A stretch of DNA of 35,342 nucleotides from Hymenopellis radicata (taxonomy: Eukaryota; Basidiomycota; Agaricomycetes; Agaricales; Physalacriaceae), in the NCBI GenBank assembly GCA_015501595.1, contig JADNRX010000532.1, positions 1 to 35,342 on the forward strand. Direction: 5' to 3'. Both the position numbers and the translations under genes were made by a program. Under the pieces are notes generated by a model, which was not told the DNA's origin, searched no databases, and saw nothing but the letters and a program-made list of their open reading frames with translations. Positions 1 through 9,494 of the stretch are shown here, piece by piece; within the stretch, counting starts at the first letter, position 1; each line of letters opens with the position of its first letter.

Positions 1-1450
1 GTCTAGATAGCCTAAATCTAATGAGCATTGTTGAGAAACAAGGGAAGAATACGCACCGTTGGAGCAGATGCGCCCTACAGGCCCACCAAAACAAATTATT
101 ACCTCCTTGGAGGTTCAACTGAGATGGCACGGGGGCGAATCCAGCCTCCTGAAGCCAGTCGCGGTCCTTCCCAAAGTGTTGCTGCTCCGTAGGCGACGGC
201 GTCGCTCGCCCCCGCAGAAGAAGAACGTAAAGTCGTCCACACCACTTCTGGAAGCCGTTGTCGTGTGCGCGGATCCAAAAAGCAAAATAAGACAAAGAAG
301 AGCGCCCAGAGAGGGCCACGAAAAGTCCTGAGGCAAACACAACGGCGCAGAGGGTGATACAGCCTCTTGAGGCCCGGCGGCGGCGTCCAAAATGTGGCTG
401 CTCCATGATACGGCCTGCTTGTTCGCGTTACGCTCATCGTAAGAGAAGAAGGGTCAAAAGTCGTTGTCTCCGGTCACGGCTATTGAGAGGCTGAGAGCTA
501 CTTTGAGGTCCGAACAGAGCCATTCCCGTTCGTGCAGCCGTTCGCCCGTCGTCATCACCAGTGGCTGTTATCGACAAGCGGCCTCTGAAGTCGTAAATTT
601 GACAGAGCAGCCTGTTGAGAGGGCTTACGCAGCCCACAGTCGTTGCCATAGCGCGAGGTAAGAACGTCGTCGAAGGGAGCGGTGAATACTGTTCCAGTCA
701 ACGCCGCATGAGACCACACAAAAAGCACAGGAATAAACATACCGTTGCAGCCAGGTTGCAGCTCGTTGAGCCGGTTCTGCTCGTTCTAGCCTCGACCCAT
801 TGACGACGCTATCCCGCCCAGATCTCATCCCAATCCCAACTCCTAGCCTCATTATTGGCGCGGATGCGACGATAATTCCGCATCTTGGAACCGGCACCGA
901 GTGTTGCTGCTCCAGTCCGGAGGCTTACGTTCCCAGTGTGCTCGTTGTCGGGGAGCAGAAGGCCAATACCTGAGTGACGGGAGGCTGAATCAGGTAAGTT
1001 CCCACATTGCAATAGACAAAGCAGAAATAATACGCACTATTTAGACTAGACACATCCGCGATGCCAGCCCCAGTCCCAACTCGTCGCCTCTTTGTAGGCA
1101 CAGACACAGCTTGGCGCCGGCATCCAGAATGTTGCTCCTCTATCGTCCAGGCTGCTTCTCGCTCCGCTCGTCGTAGGAGCAGAAGGGTCGAAAAGTCGTC
1201 GTTTACAGTCACGACTGTTGGAATCCGTTTCGACGTCTGTAGCCTTGTCGAGCAGCGTAACGGCGCGGGGGCTCGTCCAGCCTCTAGAAGCCCGAATCCA
1301 TCGTCGAGAAATGTTGCTGCTCCGTCCCGGAGGCTTACGCGTTCGTTACGGCTGTCGGAAGCCACCTCGAGGTCCGAACAACGACGGGAACGAAAGAAAA
1401 GAGGCGAGGAGAGCGCCCACGGGAGCACCTCCACGTTGAGGTGCTCGTGG
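1..1450. repeat. Diverged repeat units of about 60-100 bp, non-coding
   Basis: Imperfect copies of one unit recur. The word GTTGCTGCTCC or a near variant appears at 176-188, 391-404, 901-913, 1128-1140 and 1310-1323. Positions 127-189 and 1263-1324 align over about 60 bp, both running from a GGGGGC...CCAGCCTC segment into the shared word. A second block (about 440-490 and 1165-1215) shares AGAAGGGTC, AAAAGTCGT and a GTCACGRCT segment. Short open frames here are broken, overlap on both strands and resemble no protein I know. I read this as an old tandem or dispersed repeat rather than a gene. Confidence 0.6.
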
Positions 1451-2975
1451 TAAGAGGGTGAGAGATGATCGAGTTTAAACTCGGTCAGTCCAAGTCCGCA
1501 ATCGGGTGCGATCAGATAATAGCTCTTGCCTCTTGCGACTACAGCACGTCAATGGCGACATATTTCTTCCAGTAACTCCTTCTTCTGGGGCCCCATATCT
1601 TCTGCTACTATCTCTGGTGTTTCTTGTCTGCATCTGTTCTGAGACCTCCGGATGCGCTGGAGAGCTCATCTTCTCGTCGCGCTGTGCGCAACTTCTCATC
1701 GCGCTGTGCGCACCTCATCTGCACTCCTCGCGATTGGAACAGAGCTGATGGAATACACCGTGGGCTCCGACTCCCAGGATGAGCCCAATGTGCACATCCT
1801 GCCATTGACATACCAATGATGAGGCCGACTCGGAGGACGACTACTCTCGGTTATGGACTCCGTAATCCAGCCTAGTCGAATGCGACGGCAGCGAATGCCC
1901 CGACTTGGACGACGTCCTCCATGGGAAAGTTCAGTGCAGTTTGTCCAGGTATGTCGCTTGGTCTGTCTTCTCGTCAACGAGTTGCTGACCACTTGGTTAG
2001 AAATTTCTTGATGCACGTCGTCGACTACAACGTGGACGTCTCTCATCCTTAGATACGCGCTGCGACTCACTTCGTGCGCCGTCATAGCTGCTTCTCCGAC
2101 AGGCAATCGACTGACTCTTCACAGATGATACTGTATGTCTACTCATTGTGTAGTTAACATCTATCTCCCAAAATAACACCTTGACAACGAGGACGACATG
2201 GACATTAGTTAGCTGGAGCCGCACTTCGCTCGCACGACGGCATTCGTCGTAGCAGTCTGCTGCGCGGTGGAGGCGAAGGAAATGGCTTCAGTAGAGCTCC
2301 GCCGTTGTGCTGATGTCCGGTACCGTTGATTGAGGTCGACGTACTTTGCTCTTGCTGTTGTCACCGCCTCGAACCCACAATGGACGACAGAGCGGGCATG
2401 AATAAAAGATTCCCTTCAATGGTGTGCATCAGCTGTTAGTCTACAGAGTGTGTGTCCCTTATGGGAAACTCACCACATAAGGGTGTGCAAGGTGACGGAT
2501 GATCGAGTGACATCCTTTACTTGTTACCACCATCATCGACTTGATCCTTGGGCCGCTCACACGCGAACATCATAGCTGGGGATGGAAACTTGACAGCCGG
2601 CCTATGTAGAGCCAGGCCGACCTTGAGCAGGGCTTTGTGGGCTGTTTGTCAAGCTTGCATCTCCTGCTCCTCATCTCACACCTCTCGCAGCAAGACCAAC
2701 TATGGTTTAGACTTCTCTCGGTGTGTCCTTTGCTACGGTATATACCTTTGCTATGCTCATTTCAAGTTTTGTGTCTAGGTTCCACTGCAATTGTTGCCAC
2801 GTATCACGGGTATTTCTCACCCTCGATCATTTTCCTCTTCCTCTTAGTCTTACCACCATCCTCAAGACGAGGACTACCATTCCATCATCACCACCCTCTT
2901 CATTATGAAGGAAAATAGAAGTCAGGCATTCTTGTCATGGTTCAGGTGCGCTGTTTGTATTTTCATTCCCGTGTT
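1451..2975. other. No gene seen; contains a 22-bp tandem duplication
   Basis: I see no supported coding region. The only clear structure is a 22-bp direct duplication at 1671-1692 and 1693-1714, differing at two positions (core CGCGCTGTGCGCA). Open frames are short and lack recognisable motifs or consistent splice sites. Confidence 0.5.
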
Positions 2976-3900
2976 TACTGACGAGCCACGACACAACGGT
3001 GACACCAGCACCCCGCAACGATGCGAGCGCCAACTTACAGACAAGGACATAAGCATGCACCCACCGGAACGAGCACGACCACACCAGCACGGGCACGAGA
3101 CGTCGACGCCAGCACCTGGACAAGACGGCGACACCACAAGACGATGCCAGCTTTGGGACGAGACGACGACACCCATGCTCGAAGCTGGGACCACGGTGCG
3201 CCTGCAACGTTGTGCCACGTCAGCATGATGTAGGATTTCAACGTCTGCACAACGACGCTGACCGTGGCAACATGACACGATCACCAGGACAACATGACTG
3301 GGACGACGACTTCACCAACGACCTCAACCTCCACCATAACCACGACCGCAATGATAATGACGCGACCATAACGATGACCTCGATGATGACAACAACAACC
3401 TTGACAATCTCGACCACGATGATCACGACCTCGACCCCGAATGCTTACCTTCACCACTGACAGTATAACGATGGGGACCACACGATTGATGGGACCACAC
3501 AACGACCATACCAGACGAGGGCATGGACCAAGCCACAACAATGTTGTGCCTCACGATGACGACCACCACACCATGGCGACATTGAGGACCTCACGACAAG
3601 GACCGCATTACGACAAGGACGAGGACGCGGATCACACCACGACAAAGATGAGGATGTGGACCACACCATGATAAGGACGAGGACACCGACCCCGCTTTGA
3701 TGAGGACGCGGACGTGGATTATGTCATGATGAGGATGCGATGAGGATGACGACCACAACACGACTATGACGAGGACCTCACGACAACGACTACCAAAACA
3801 ACCATGAGGACCACACCACGACGAGGACCCGGATCACATCACGACGAGGACAAGGACTGCACCTGACCGCAACGACCTCAACCACCTTGACCTCCAACTA
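2976..3900. repeat. Degenerate AC/GA-rich satellite-like tract
   Basis: The plus strand is dominated by permutations of CACGAC, GACGAGGAC, CACCACGAC and ACCTCGACC with few T residues. The period is irregular, about 6-12 bp. The open frames on either strand are low-complexity (His/Asp/Thr/Met on plus, Val/Ile/Arg on minus), as expected from reading a microsatellite-like tract. I do not consider any of them genes. Confidence 0.65.
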
Positions 3901-4375
3901 CAACGACTAGCACAAGCCGAAACGATACCTGCAAAGGTGGTGGATTTGAGATGGGACTGTATGAATTCGTAGTAAGTACAGTGCTGTGTACGTACCTTTT
4001 TCTGTTATATTTTATCATGTTGAGTCCTTAAGTAATTGAATTTATTGATAATGCCTATTCTCCTATAATGTGATGACTCTTTAATGGTTAGTCTTGGTGG
4101 TTTATGATGGATAGAATGAATTATAAGCTAGTAGGAGACACTTCTGGTAACCCTTGAGTTGTTTGTAGTGGACTCTGAGTCAACTCAAGTTGACTTGAGT
4201 GACCTTAGGTGGATTTGAAGTTGACTTGAAGATGGCTCATTCCTGGACTGTGTGTTAAGTCAACTTTCTGTTATCATAAACTTCTTGTCTCTAAGTCAAC
4301 TGTATGCCCTATAGATGACTGTGGTATACTTAAAGACAACACCTATTTTCCTGATGCAGGCTTGTTCGTGACTCC
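3901..4375. repeat. AT-richer non-coding segment with a cluster of AAGTTGAC/GTCAACTT motifs
   Basis: Between about 4170 and 4310 the octamer AAGTTGAC or its complement, with small variants, occurs at least five times. It includes an inverted repeat with 8-bp perfect arms and a 2-nt spacer (ACTCAAGT at 4183-4190, ACTTGAGT at 4193-4200). No coding frame is supported. The cluster could be a protein-binding array or simply a decayed repeat; nothing in the sequence decides. Confidence 0.4.
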
Positions 4376-4830
4376 ACCGTATCCCTTGATCTGAGTCGTC
4401 CTTTCCCACTTGGAGCGCTTGCCGGGTCGACTTGCTTGTAAGTGTTTTGTCTGTGGAGTGTTACGTCGCGCTAATCTTTTGTTATACTTGTAGATTCGTT
4501 GAGTGCAACTTTGACGCACTTGACGCTGGTCTTCAATATTCTTCGGTTCTACTGGATGGTCGGCCGCCGTCGTTTGAAACGCAGACAGCTTGGTGGGATG
4601 CCAAGTTGTTGTTCCTCGCTACTGTAACGTAAGTGTTGGCCTTTGGATTCACGACGTCGGTCTAATTCTCTTGTCTTTTAGAGGTATTCTCACTTCAGTG
4701 AATTGCAGTTTGGATCGCTTGACGCCTGTCTTGGATATTGTTCAGTTTCGGCTTTGTTTCAAACTCGCCAACTCGGCGGGACGACTTGATATTCTGTTGG
4801 CCCCCGTTTCGCGTGCTTAAGTGCTGCAAA
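4376..4830 (+). repeat. Tandem exon-intron-like modules of about 187 bp, decayed
   Basis: Two near-complete modules and the tail of a third lie in tandem. Each has an intron-like piece starting GTAAGTGTT (4440 and 4627), containing CTAAT and ending in TTGTAG or TTTTAG. An exon-like piece of about 130 bp follows, with shared words such as CTTGACGC and GATATT/AATATT and a CTYGGNGGGA segment. The modules align to each other, but no open frame spans them. They look like remains of a repetitive multi-exon gene. I cannot name the family. Confidence 0.45.
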
Positions 4831-5081
4831 TGTCGGGTCTGAGGTACGTGTGCCGTGACTCGCATCGAAACGACTGACTTGATCACAGAGTGGGGTCCGT
4901 GTGTGCTGGGGCAAGCATCACGGTGCGAATCTCAGAAGTGAGATTTGCACTGCCCACGACGGGGACCGTGCGAGCCAGGTATGGGATGTTGGGAACTACC
5001 CTAACCGACCTTGCGCGCGGTTGATGCTTAGCCTGGTTTCCTGCCCGCCCTCCTTGAAGTAGCGCAATCAGCACCCGAGAC

Positions 5082-5231
5082 TTTTTTTTTTTTTAAATTC
5101 TAGCCGCGAGCTGAATCGAACGCTGCACTCGCCAGCAAGTAGCAGGGGTAACCGAACTATTTCGGTTTGAAACTCGGCCGAGAAACCCGTCCACCTTAGC
5201 GGAGCACTTTGACAGTACGACCTCTGAGCTA
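5082..5231 (-). mobile_element. SINE-like element: pol III A box and B box with A13 tail
   Basis: On the minus strand there is a tRNA-type A box (TAGCTCAGAGG, 5231-5221). About 99 bp downstream is a B-box-like GTTCGATTC (5120-5112), followed by GAATTT and a run of 13 A (5094-5082). The box spacing is too long for an intronless tRNA and the T-stem and acceptor do not pair, so it is not a functional tRNA. The order box A, box B, A-rich tail suits a tRNA-derived SINE. I found no target-site duplication, so the mobile-element call is tentative. Confidence 0.35.
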
Positions 5232-5242
5232 AAAATCGACTT

Positions 5243-5287
5243 TAAGCGAGGAGTGCCTGTGCATTTTGCCAAGGCACCTCTCGCTTA
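5243..5287. repeat. Inverted repeat, near-perfect 16-bp arms
   Basis: TAAGCGAGGAGTGCCT (5243-5258) and AGGCACCTCTCGCTTA (5272-5287) are reverse complements except for two adjacent central positions. They are separated by 13 nt. Transcribed, this would form a strong hairpin. It sits directly upstream of the SINE-like A box, so it might be the element boundary, a terminator-like structure or an unrelated palindrome. Confidence 0.55.
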
Positions 5288-5454
5288 GACTTTTGTAGTA
5301 AATACTCGCCGTTCTTGCCGTGTAGTAGTTAAAACTTAAAAGAATGCATTGATTTCACCGACTACTTCTACTTTGAGTGACAGCACAGCCACAGACAATC
5401 TCATCTCATCTCCGATCAGCCATGTAGCCACAGTCCGAAGACTCGCGCACCCGT

Positions 5455-5640
5455 TGAAGAGGCACAGTCGATGAGGATCGCCCCGCCCGAAGAGGAGCAA
5501 CCCACCGAAAGAGGATCGCCCCGCCCGAAGAGCAGCACCCGAAGACGAGCACCCCACCATCATCCCACCCGAAGAGCACCACATCGAAGAGGAGCACCCC
5601 GCCCATCGAAGAAGATCCAACACTCCCGAGATGACAGGAC
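5455..5640. repeat. Degenerate minisatellite of about 20 bp, CCCGAAGAG/GAGCACCCCGC type
   Basis: Six or more imperfect copies of a unit built from CCCGAAGAG, GAGCA and CCCCGCC follow one another. It gives rise to long spurious frames on both strands with Glu/Pro/Arg or Gly/Ser/Cys bias. No gene is supported. It lies just upstream of the uS15m gene. Confidence 0.5.
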
Positions 5641-5743
5641 ACCACCACAGGACACCCCAGCACACGACGAGGAGCAAAGATGTTGAGGTCGTGTCTGGCT
5701 CAAGGTGCGCATATATTTCAGCCATAATACCGTCTGTGATTGA

Positions 5744-6600
5744 ATGGACCACAGCGTCGCGGACGGTCGCGTCGACGAGCTCGGCATCCTTCTTCACTCT
5801 TCCGCCATTCTCCAGGCCAAAGTCAAAGTCGAACTGTCGCGCAAACTAAGACGGCAGCAGAAGATAGCCCACAAACAGGAGGAGGCCGACAATCGACCGC
5901 ACCCAGTCACCGGGCTCGGGCGGGGCAATGAGCACGTATGGGACAAGTGTGACTTGGCCCAGATTCTCGTCTCCGAAGAGGACTTGACCGCGCCGTCTGT
6001 GGAGACCGATACAACAGTAGGAAAAAATATCCCCATGCCCATGGTATTCTCGTACGGCATACGAGAGCCAGAGGCCGCTCTGCTGTTTCACGACCTGCCA
6101 CAGCTGTCCTCGACACAGTCTATCCTCCAGGAGAACATCATCACTCCGGAAAGGATGAACGAACTCCATTAGAGGCCTCCTTAGCCGAGGCGCATAAATC
6201 CAAACAGTTCTCCAGAGTCGTCGATCTCCGCAATGCCAACGCGGACGGTATCCATTTTGAGAACAGGCTGCGTATCATCCGCGAGTTTTCCGCCCCAGAT
6301 AGACCGTTTAATCCTGGCCGCCAAGAGGTGCAAGGTGTGTCGACAGTACCACCATGCTTCATTTGACTGACAGGCGCTGTAGCTGCCATGTTGACTTATC
6401 GTATACGCAACATTTGGACGCACATGTCGACTAAACGCTACAGAAAGGACGTGAATGCCAAGCGCCGCCTGCGGGAGCTCGTTTACCAACGCGCGCGCAT
6501 ATTAAAGTACCTGAAACGTACTGATCGCGTGCGTTGGGACATGCTCCTGGGACGTCTAGGTTTGGAGCCAGGCGCAGTGGAAGGTGAACTTATGGTGTAG
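5744..6600 (+). CDS. MRPS28: Mitochondrial ribosomal protein uS15m (small subunit), one frame break
   Basis: uS15m binds small-subunit rRNA in the mitochondrial ribosome. The C-terminal exon (6383-6600) carries the S15 helical core: a Lys/Arg-rich stretch, then LVYQRARILKYLKRTD and RYDMLL-type WDMLLGRLGL. This joins upstream at a 48-bp intron (6335-6382, donor GTGTGT, CTGAC branch, CTGTAG acceptor) that keeps frame and gives ...EVQ|AAMLTYRI. The 5' exon from ATG 5744 includes LHSSAILQAK, resembling the end of a mitochondrial targeting peptide. An earlier, unseen start exon is therefore possible. Between about 6146 and 6171 the frame slips by one (missing base near CCGGAAAGG). One frame ends at 6172; the other continues as RTPLEASLAEAHKSKQFSRV. 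It is either a sequence error or a recently disabled copy. Confidence 0.7.
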
Positions 6601-6629
6601 GGTAGACTCGACATAATTTATTCGCTTTA

Positions 6630-6720
6630 TCCAACCAACTACCACCAGCATTGTTCCTTCTTTCCGTGGTCAAGACATCTTCAACTTACAACTGCCTCTC
6701 AGCGCTTAGTTATCCCCGGT
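6630..6720 (-). pseudogene. Relic of a fifth MYND-cluster paralog (C-terminal end)
   Basis: On the minus strand this stretch aligns to the end of gene A (7023-7100). GGCAGTTGTAAGTTGAAG matches GGCGATTATCAATTGAAG of A, followed by a CTTGACCACG/CTCGACCGCG match. It closes with GAAGGAACAATGCTGG matching GAAGGAAGAATGCTGG and a TAG. A gap of about ten bases and many substitutions show that it is not functional. No upstream part of such a gene is visible between 6720 and 7022. It suggests a former fifth copy whose body was lost. Confidence 0.5.
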
Positions 6721-7022
6721 TGACTTGCCGTATTTCTTTCCTTCTTGTTGATTGCCATAGATGGTCTCTGCCTCACATCGTCCGGCTGCCTCTCTTGACT
6801 ATCGTAACGACGACGTTCTAGCGCTCCGGCAGTCTAGGTGAGATTCGTAGTGTGCTCTCGTTTTTTCAATGATCTTACACTTATATCGTTAAAGCTTTCA
6901 ATCTTGCGCTCCCTGTTTACACATAGTAAACTGTGGAATTCTCTTCTGCGACAGGAGAGGACACTCTTAGGACTGAAGGTAAAGTATATTCACAATAATC
7001 TCTACATTATATCAAACAAGTA

Positions 7023-9094
7023 CTACCAGCATTCTTCCTTCTCGCCAAAGTAAGGATCGCGGTCGAGGCAGACCTTCAATTGATAATCGCCCACTCTAAT
7101 CGCCCACCTGTACATCTTCTGCATGTTTTCCCCGGCCAGCATCTCGTCGAACATTTTCTTGTAAACCTCCGCGTTTTCCGACTCCAGGACATGCCCGCGG
7201 ATTGTCAGTCGATCATCATATACCAGCATACACTTCGGACCATCTTCGTCAATCGTCACGTTCCCCGGAAGCTCGCGATCCACCTCGTCGGCTTTCAACT
7301 GTCTCTGAAGCTTGATCACGAACGGTTTCTCGCCATAGATGTTGGGCGGCGGACCATCCGCGTCTACGACTTGTAGGCGTTGTTCGATGGTCTGATCATG
7401 ATGGCGGATATACCCAATCTTCCTCCTCTCGCCGTTGATAACGACGCTTGTCGATATCCTCACACTCGCCCATGTCGCTGCTTTCATATACTTGCACCGC
7501 TCCTTATGTTGCGCCCAATCGCTCTTTTGGCAGGCTAGGAAAGAGTATGTCGTTAACGCAAAGCTCGCCGAGTTACAAGTCGCTTACCTTGTCCGCAGTA
7601 CCAGACGAGGCGACACTGTGAGCACCGAGTGGTCGTCGGCTTGCCGCATACCGCGCACCCAGCATCAAGCTCCAACGTCTGCACCTCCGCGTCACTTGGC
7701 CAGTGCACGGGCACGACGAACGAGGGCGTGAACGACGACTCAATGTTTTGCTTCTGTGGCTTGTACTCGGACGATAGCAGCTTGGCGTTATCCGCCAAGA
7801 GCTTCTTGAGCAACGCCTGTTCATGAAGGCTGGCGCGCGTTTCGACCACGTTCCCTCCTTTGGCCATGTTTTGCGTGAAGCCGCCAATGTTCCAGACACC
7901 TGTTGGCTCGTTGAAAATTGCGTCTTGGTATACCAGAGAAACCAGAGGCGTCTTGTCGTCGAGGCGATGAATGCCGAGGATCTATATCTCATCTCAGGCT
8001 TTCGGGACTAGGTAATTGAAGCGTAGGGTGCTTACTCGTATACAGATGCACGCCGATGGTCTTCATCGCATACAAAGAACGACTTGTGGCCCATTTCGTG
8101 ATACTTGGCTAATTCGACAACAGTCGAGCAGAGATCGTTGAATGCGCTGTCCTCTGTTCCAGTCTCGTCGTCGTCAGACTGGCGCCAAGCGCGCGTGTCC
8201 ATGGCGTTTACGGCCTTTTTGGTGTCCTGGATCCATTGTAAGAGCAACGTCAAATTGTCGAACTCAGGAAACAATACTTACCTGCCATTGTGCTAGCTTG
8301 GATGGATTGATGGTTTTGGGAGCGATTGAGGTGAGCCTCTGAGCGGTCTCTAGAAAGTTGCTGAGTTTCTTCTCCAGGAGAGTGATCTCCCAACGGCCAG
8401 TACCCTGGGGGCTCAGCCAAACGCCTACCGATTCCAGAAGGCGCAATAGCTGGAGGCGATTGCCGACGTCTCCTTTGGCACGGACCGCTTCGTCTTTGAT
8501 GTACTTTGGCCAATTGAAGCAGTCGGGGCAGTCTGTGGATCCGCGGTCGCAGGAGCACTCGTAAAGAGTCAGACGACCCTTTTCATGTTTTTTGTGCGCG
8601 CGCGTCAGTTTGAAGACATCGCGGATGGCTGGACGGTCCTGGAAGTTGCGGATTCAGACACTGGAAATAGACGATGAAAGAAACTCTCACCATGATTGCG
8701 TTCACCCCGGCCAGTACTTCTCCGCGAACGCGCGATACATCCCCTCGGGCATCTTGACCTTGTTGAAGATGCGAAAATCGACTAGGCACTTTTTGCAAAA
8801 CTCGTTTCCATGCTTCTTGCAGAACGAGAACGCATTTATGGTTGCAAACTCCAATTCGTCGTCTTCCTCGTCCGACTCTGATCCTGAGTCGTTCCCAGAC
8901 TCTTCGAAATCTACCGAGTGGCAGCCGCATTCGGAGTCGGAGCAGGCAAATTCGGAAATGATCTCGTCTTCTGAATCAGGCAAGAGGTCGGGATCCTCGC
9001 AATCCGAGTTGTCTGAATTGTAGTTGCCAACCAAATCAGCGTCGTAGTCCCCATAGTCGGGGAAGGTTGGGCGTTTATCTGGTGAGTTTGACAT
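7023..9094 (-). CDS. MYND zinc-finger protein A (four-gene cluster), two frame breaks
   Basis: MYND fingers are protein-interaction zinc modules; no enzyme domain is visible, so the function is unknown. Exons (minus): 9094-8691, 8638-8282, 8226-8036, 7981-7588, 7534-7023; introns 52-55 bp. Order: acidic N-terminus (to about residue 85), FCKKHGNEFCKKC (Cys92, His95, Cys100, Cys103), a second Cys cluster ending TDCPDCFNW in exon 2, then EQALLKKLLADNAKL. The MYND finger is CAVCGKPTTTRCSQC..WYC split by intron 4 from CQKSDWAQHKERC. The C-terminal domain ends KMYRWAIRVGDYQLKVCLDR. Start 9094 matches the start of paralog B. Frame breaks: CCCC 8705-8708 gives TGA (8702-8704) where five bases would continue, and one base is missing at about 8052-8056 before CICIR. 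Both exon lengths are one short of a multiple of three. Confidence 0.75.
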
Positions 9095-9494
9095 TGAGTG
9101 GCGCTGGACGGTGGTAGTATAAATGAAAGAACCCATCAAAGGTCGTTGTATTTATAGTTCAGATCCCGTCGGCTTCGCGCCACAAGTGCATTGACTTGAC
9201 TCTTTCATTTGGTAAGAATCCAAGCACGACTTTGTTCTCCTTTCATAGCACTTGTGAGGATAGTTCTCTTTTGTTCCACCATCGTTCTTTTGGTGCGAGA
9301 AAGATTGATTGATAACCAAGCGCACTTGCTCATTGAAGATTCTCTGCATTATGGGTGAAGACGGACGAGTCTCCAACGAGGCTGAGGAATTCAATCAGTT
9401 CTTTGTCGTCGCGCGCACGTGACCGTAACTATATATTGGAAATTGTTCCACCACCGCTCTACCATTGACCACCGCCAACTACAGATTTGCTTCC
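9095..9494. promoter_or_regulatory. Shared divergent promoter of MYND genes A and B
   Basis: The 400-bp spacer separates the two start codons. Towards A there is TATAAATA on the minus strand (9149-9156), about 55 nt before the ATG. Towards B there is TATATATT (9430-9437), about 58 nt before the ATG. A CACGTG E-box-like site lies at 9416-9421, just upstream of the B TATA motif. The two TATA-like motifs at matching distances support a bidirectional promoter. Binding factors are unknown. Confidence 0.55.

Noticed and set aside
3021..3671. Overlapping open frames on both strands in the AC-rich tract
   Set aside because: The products are low-complexity readings of a degenerate repeat (His/Asp/Thr/Met or Val/Ile/Arg) without motifs or start context.
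5112..5231. A tRNA gene on the minus strand
   Set aside because: A and B boxes are present, but they are about 99 bp apart, and the T stem and acceptor stem do not pair.
5336..5797. 153-codon frame on the minus strand
   Set aside because: It is created by the minisatellite at 5455-5640 and shows only Gly/Ser/Cys/Trp bias.
9465..9494. TTG start upstream for MYND gene B
   Set aside because: ATG at 9495 aligns with the start of paralog A; the upstream residues have no counterpart.
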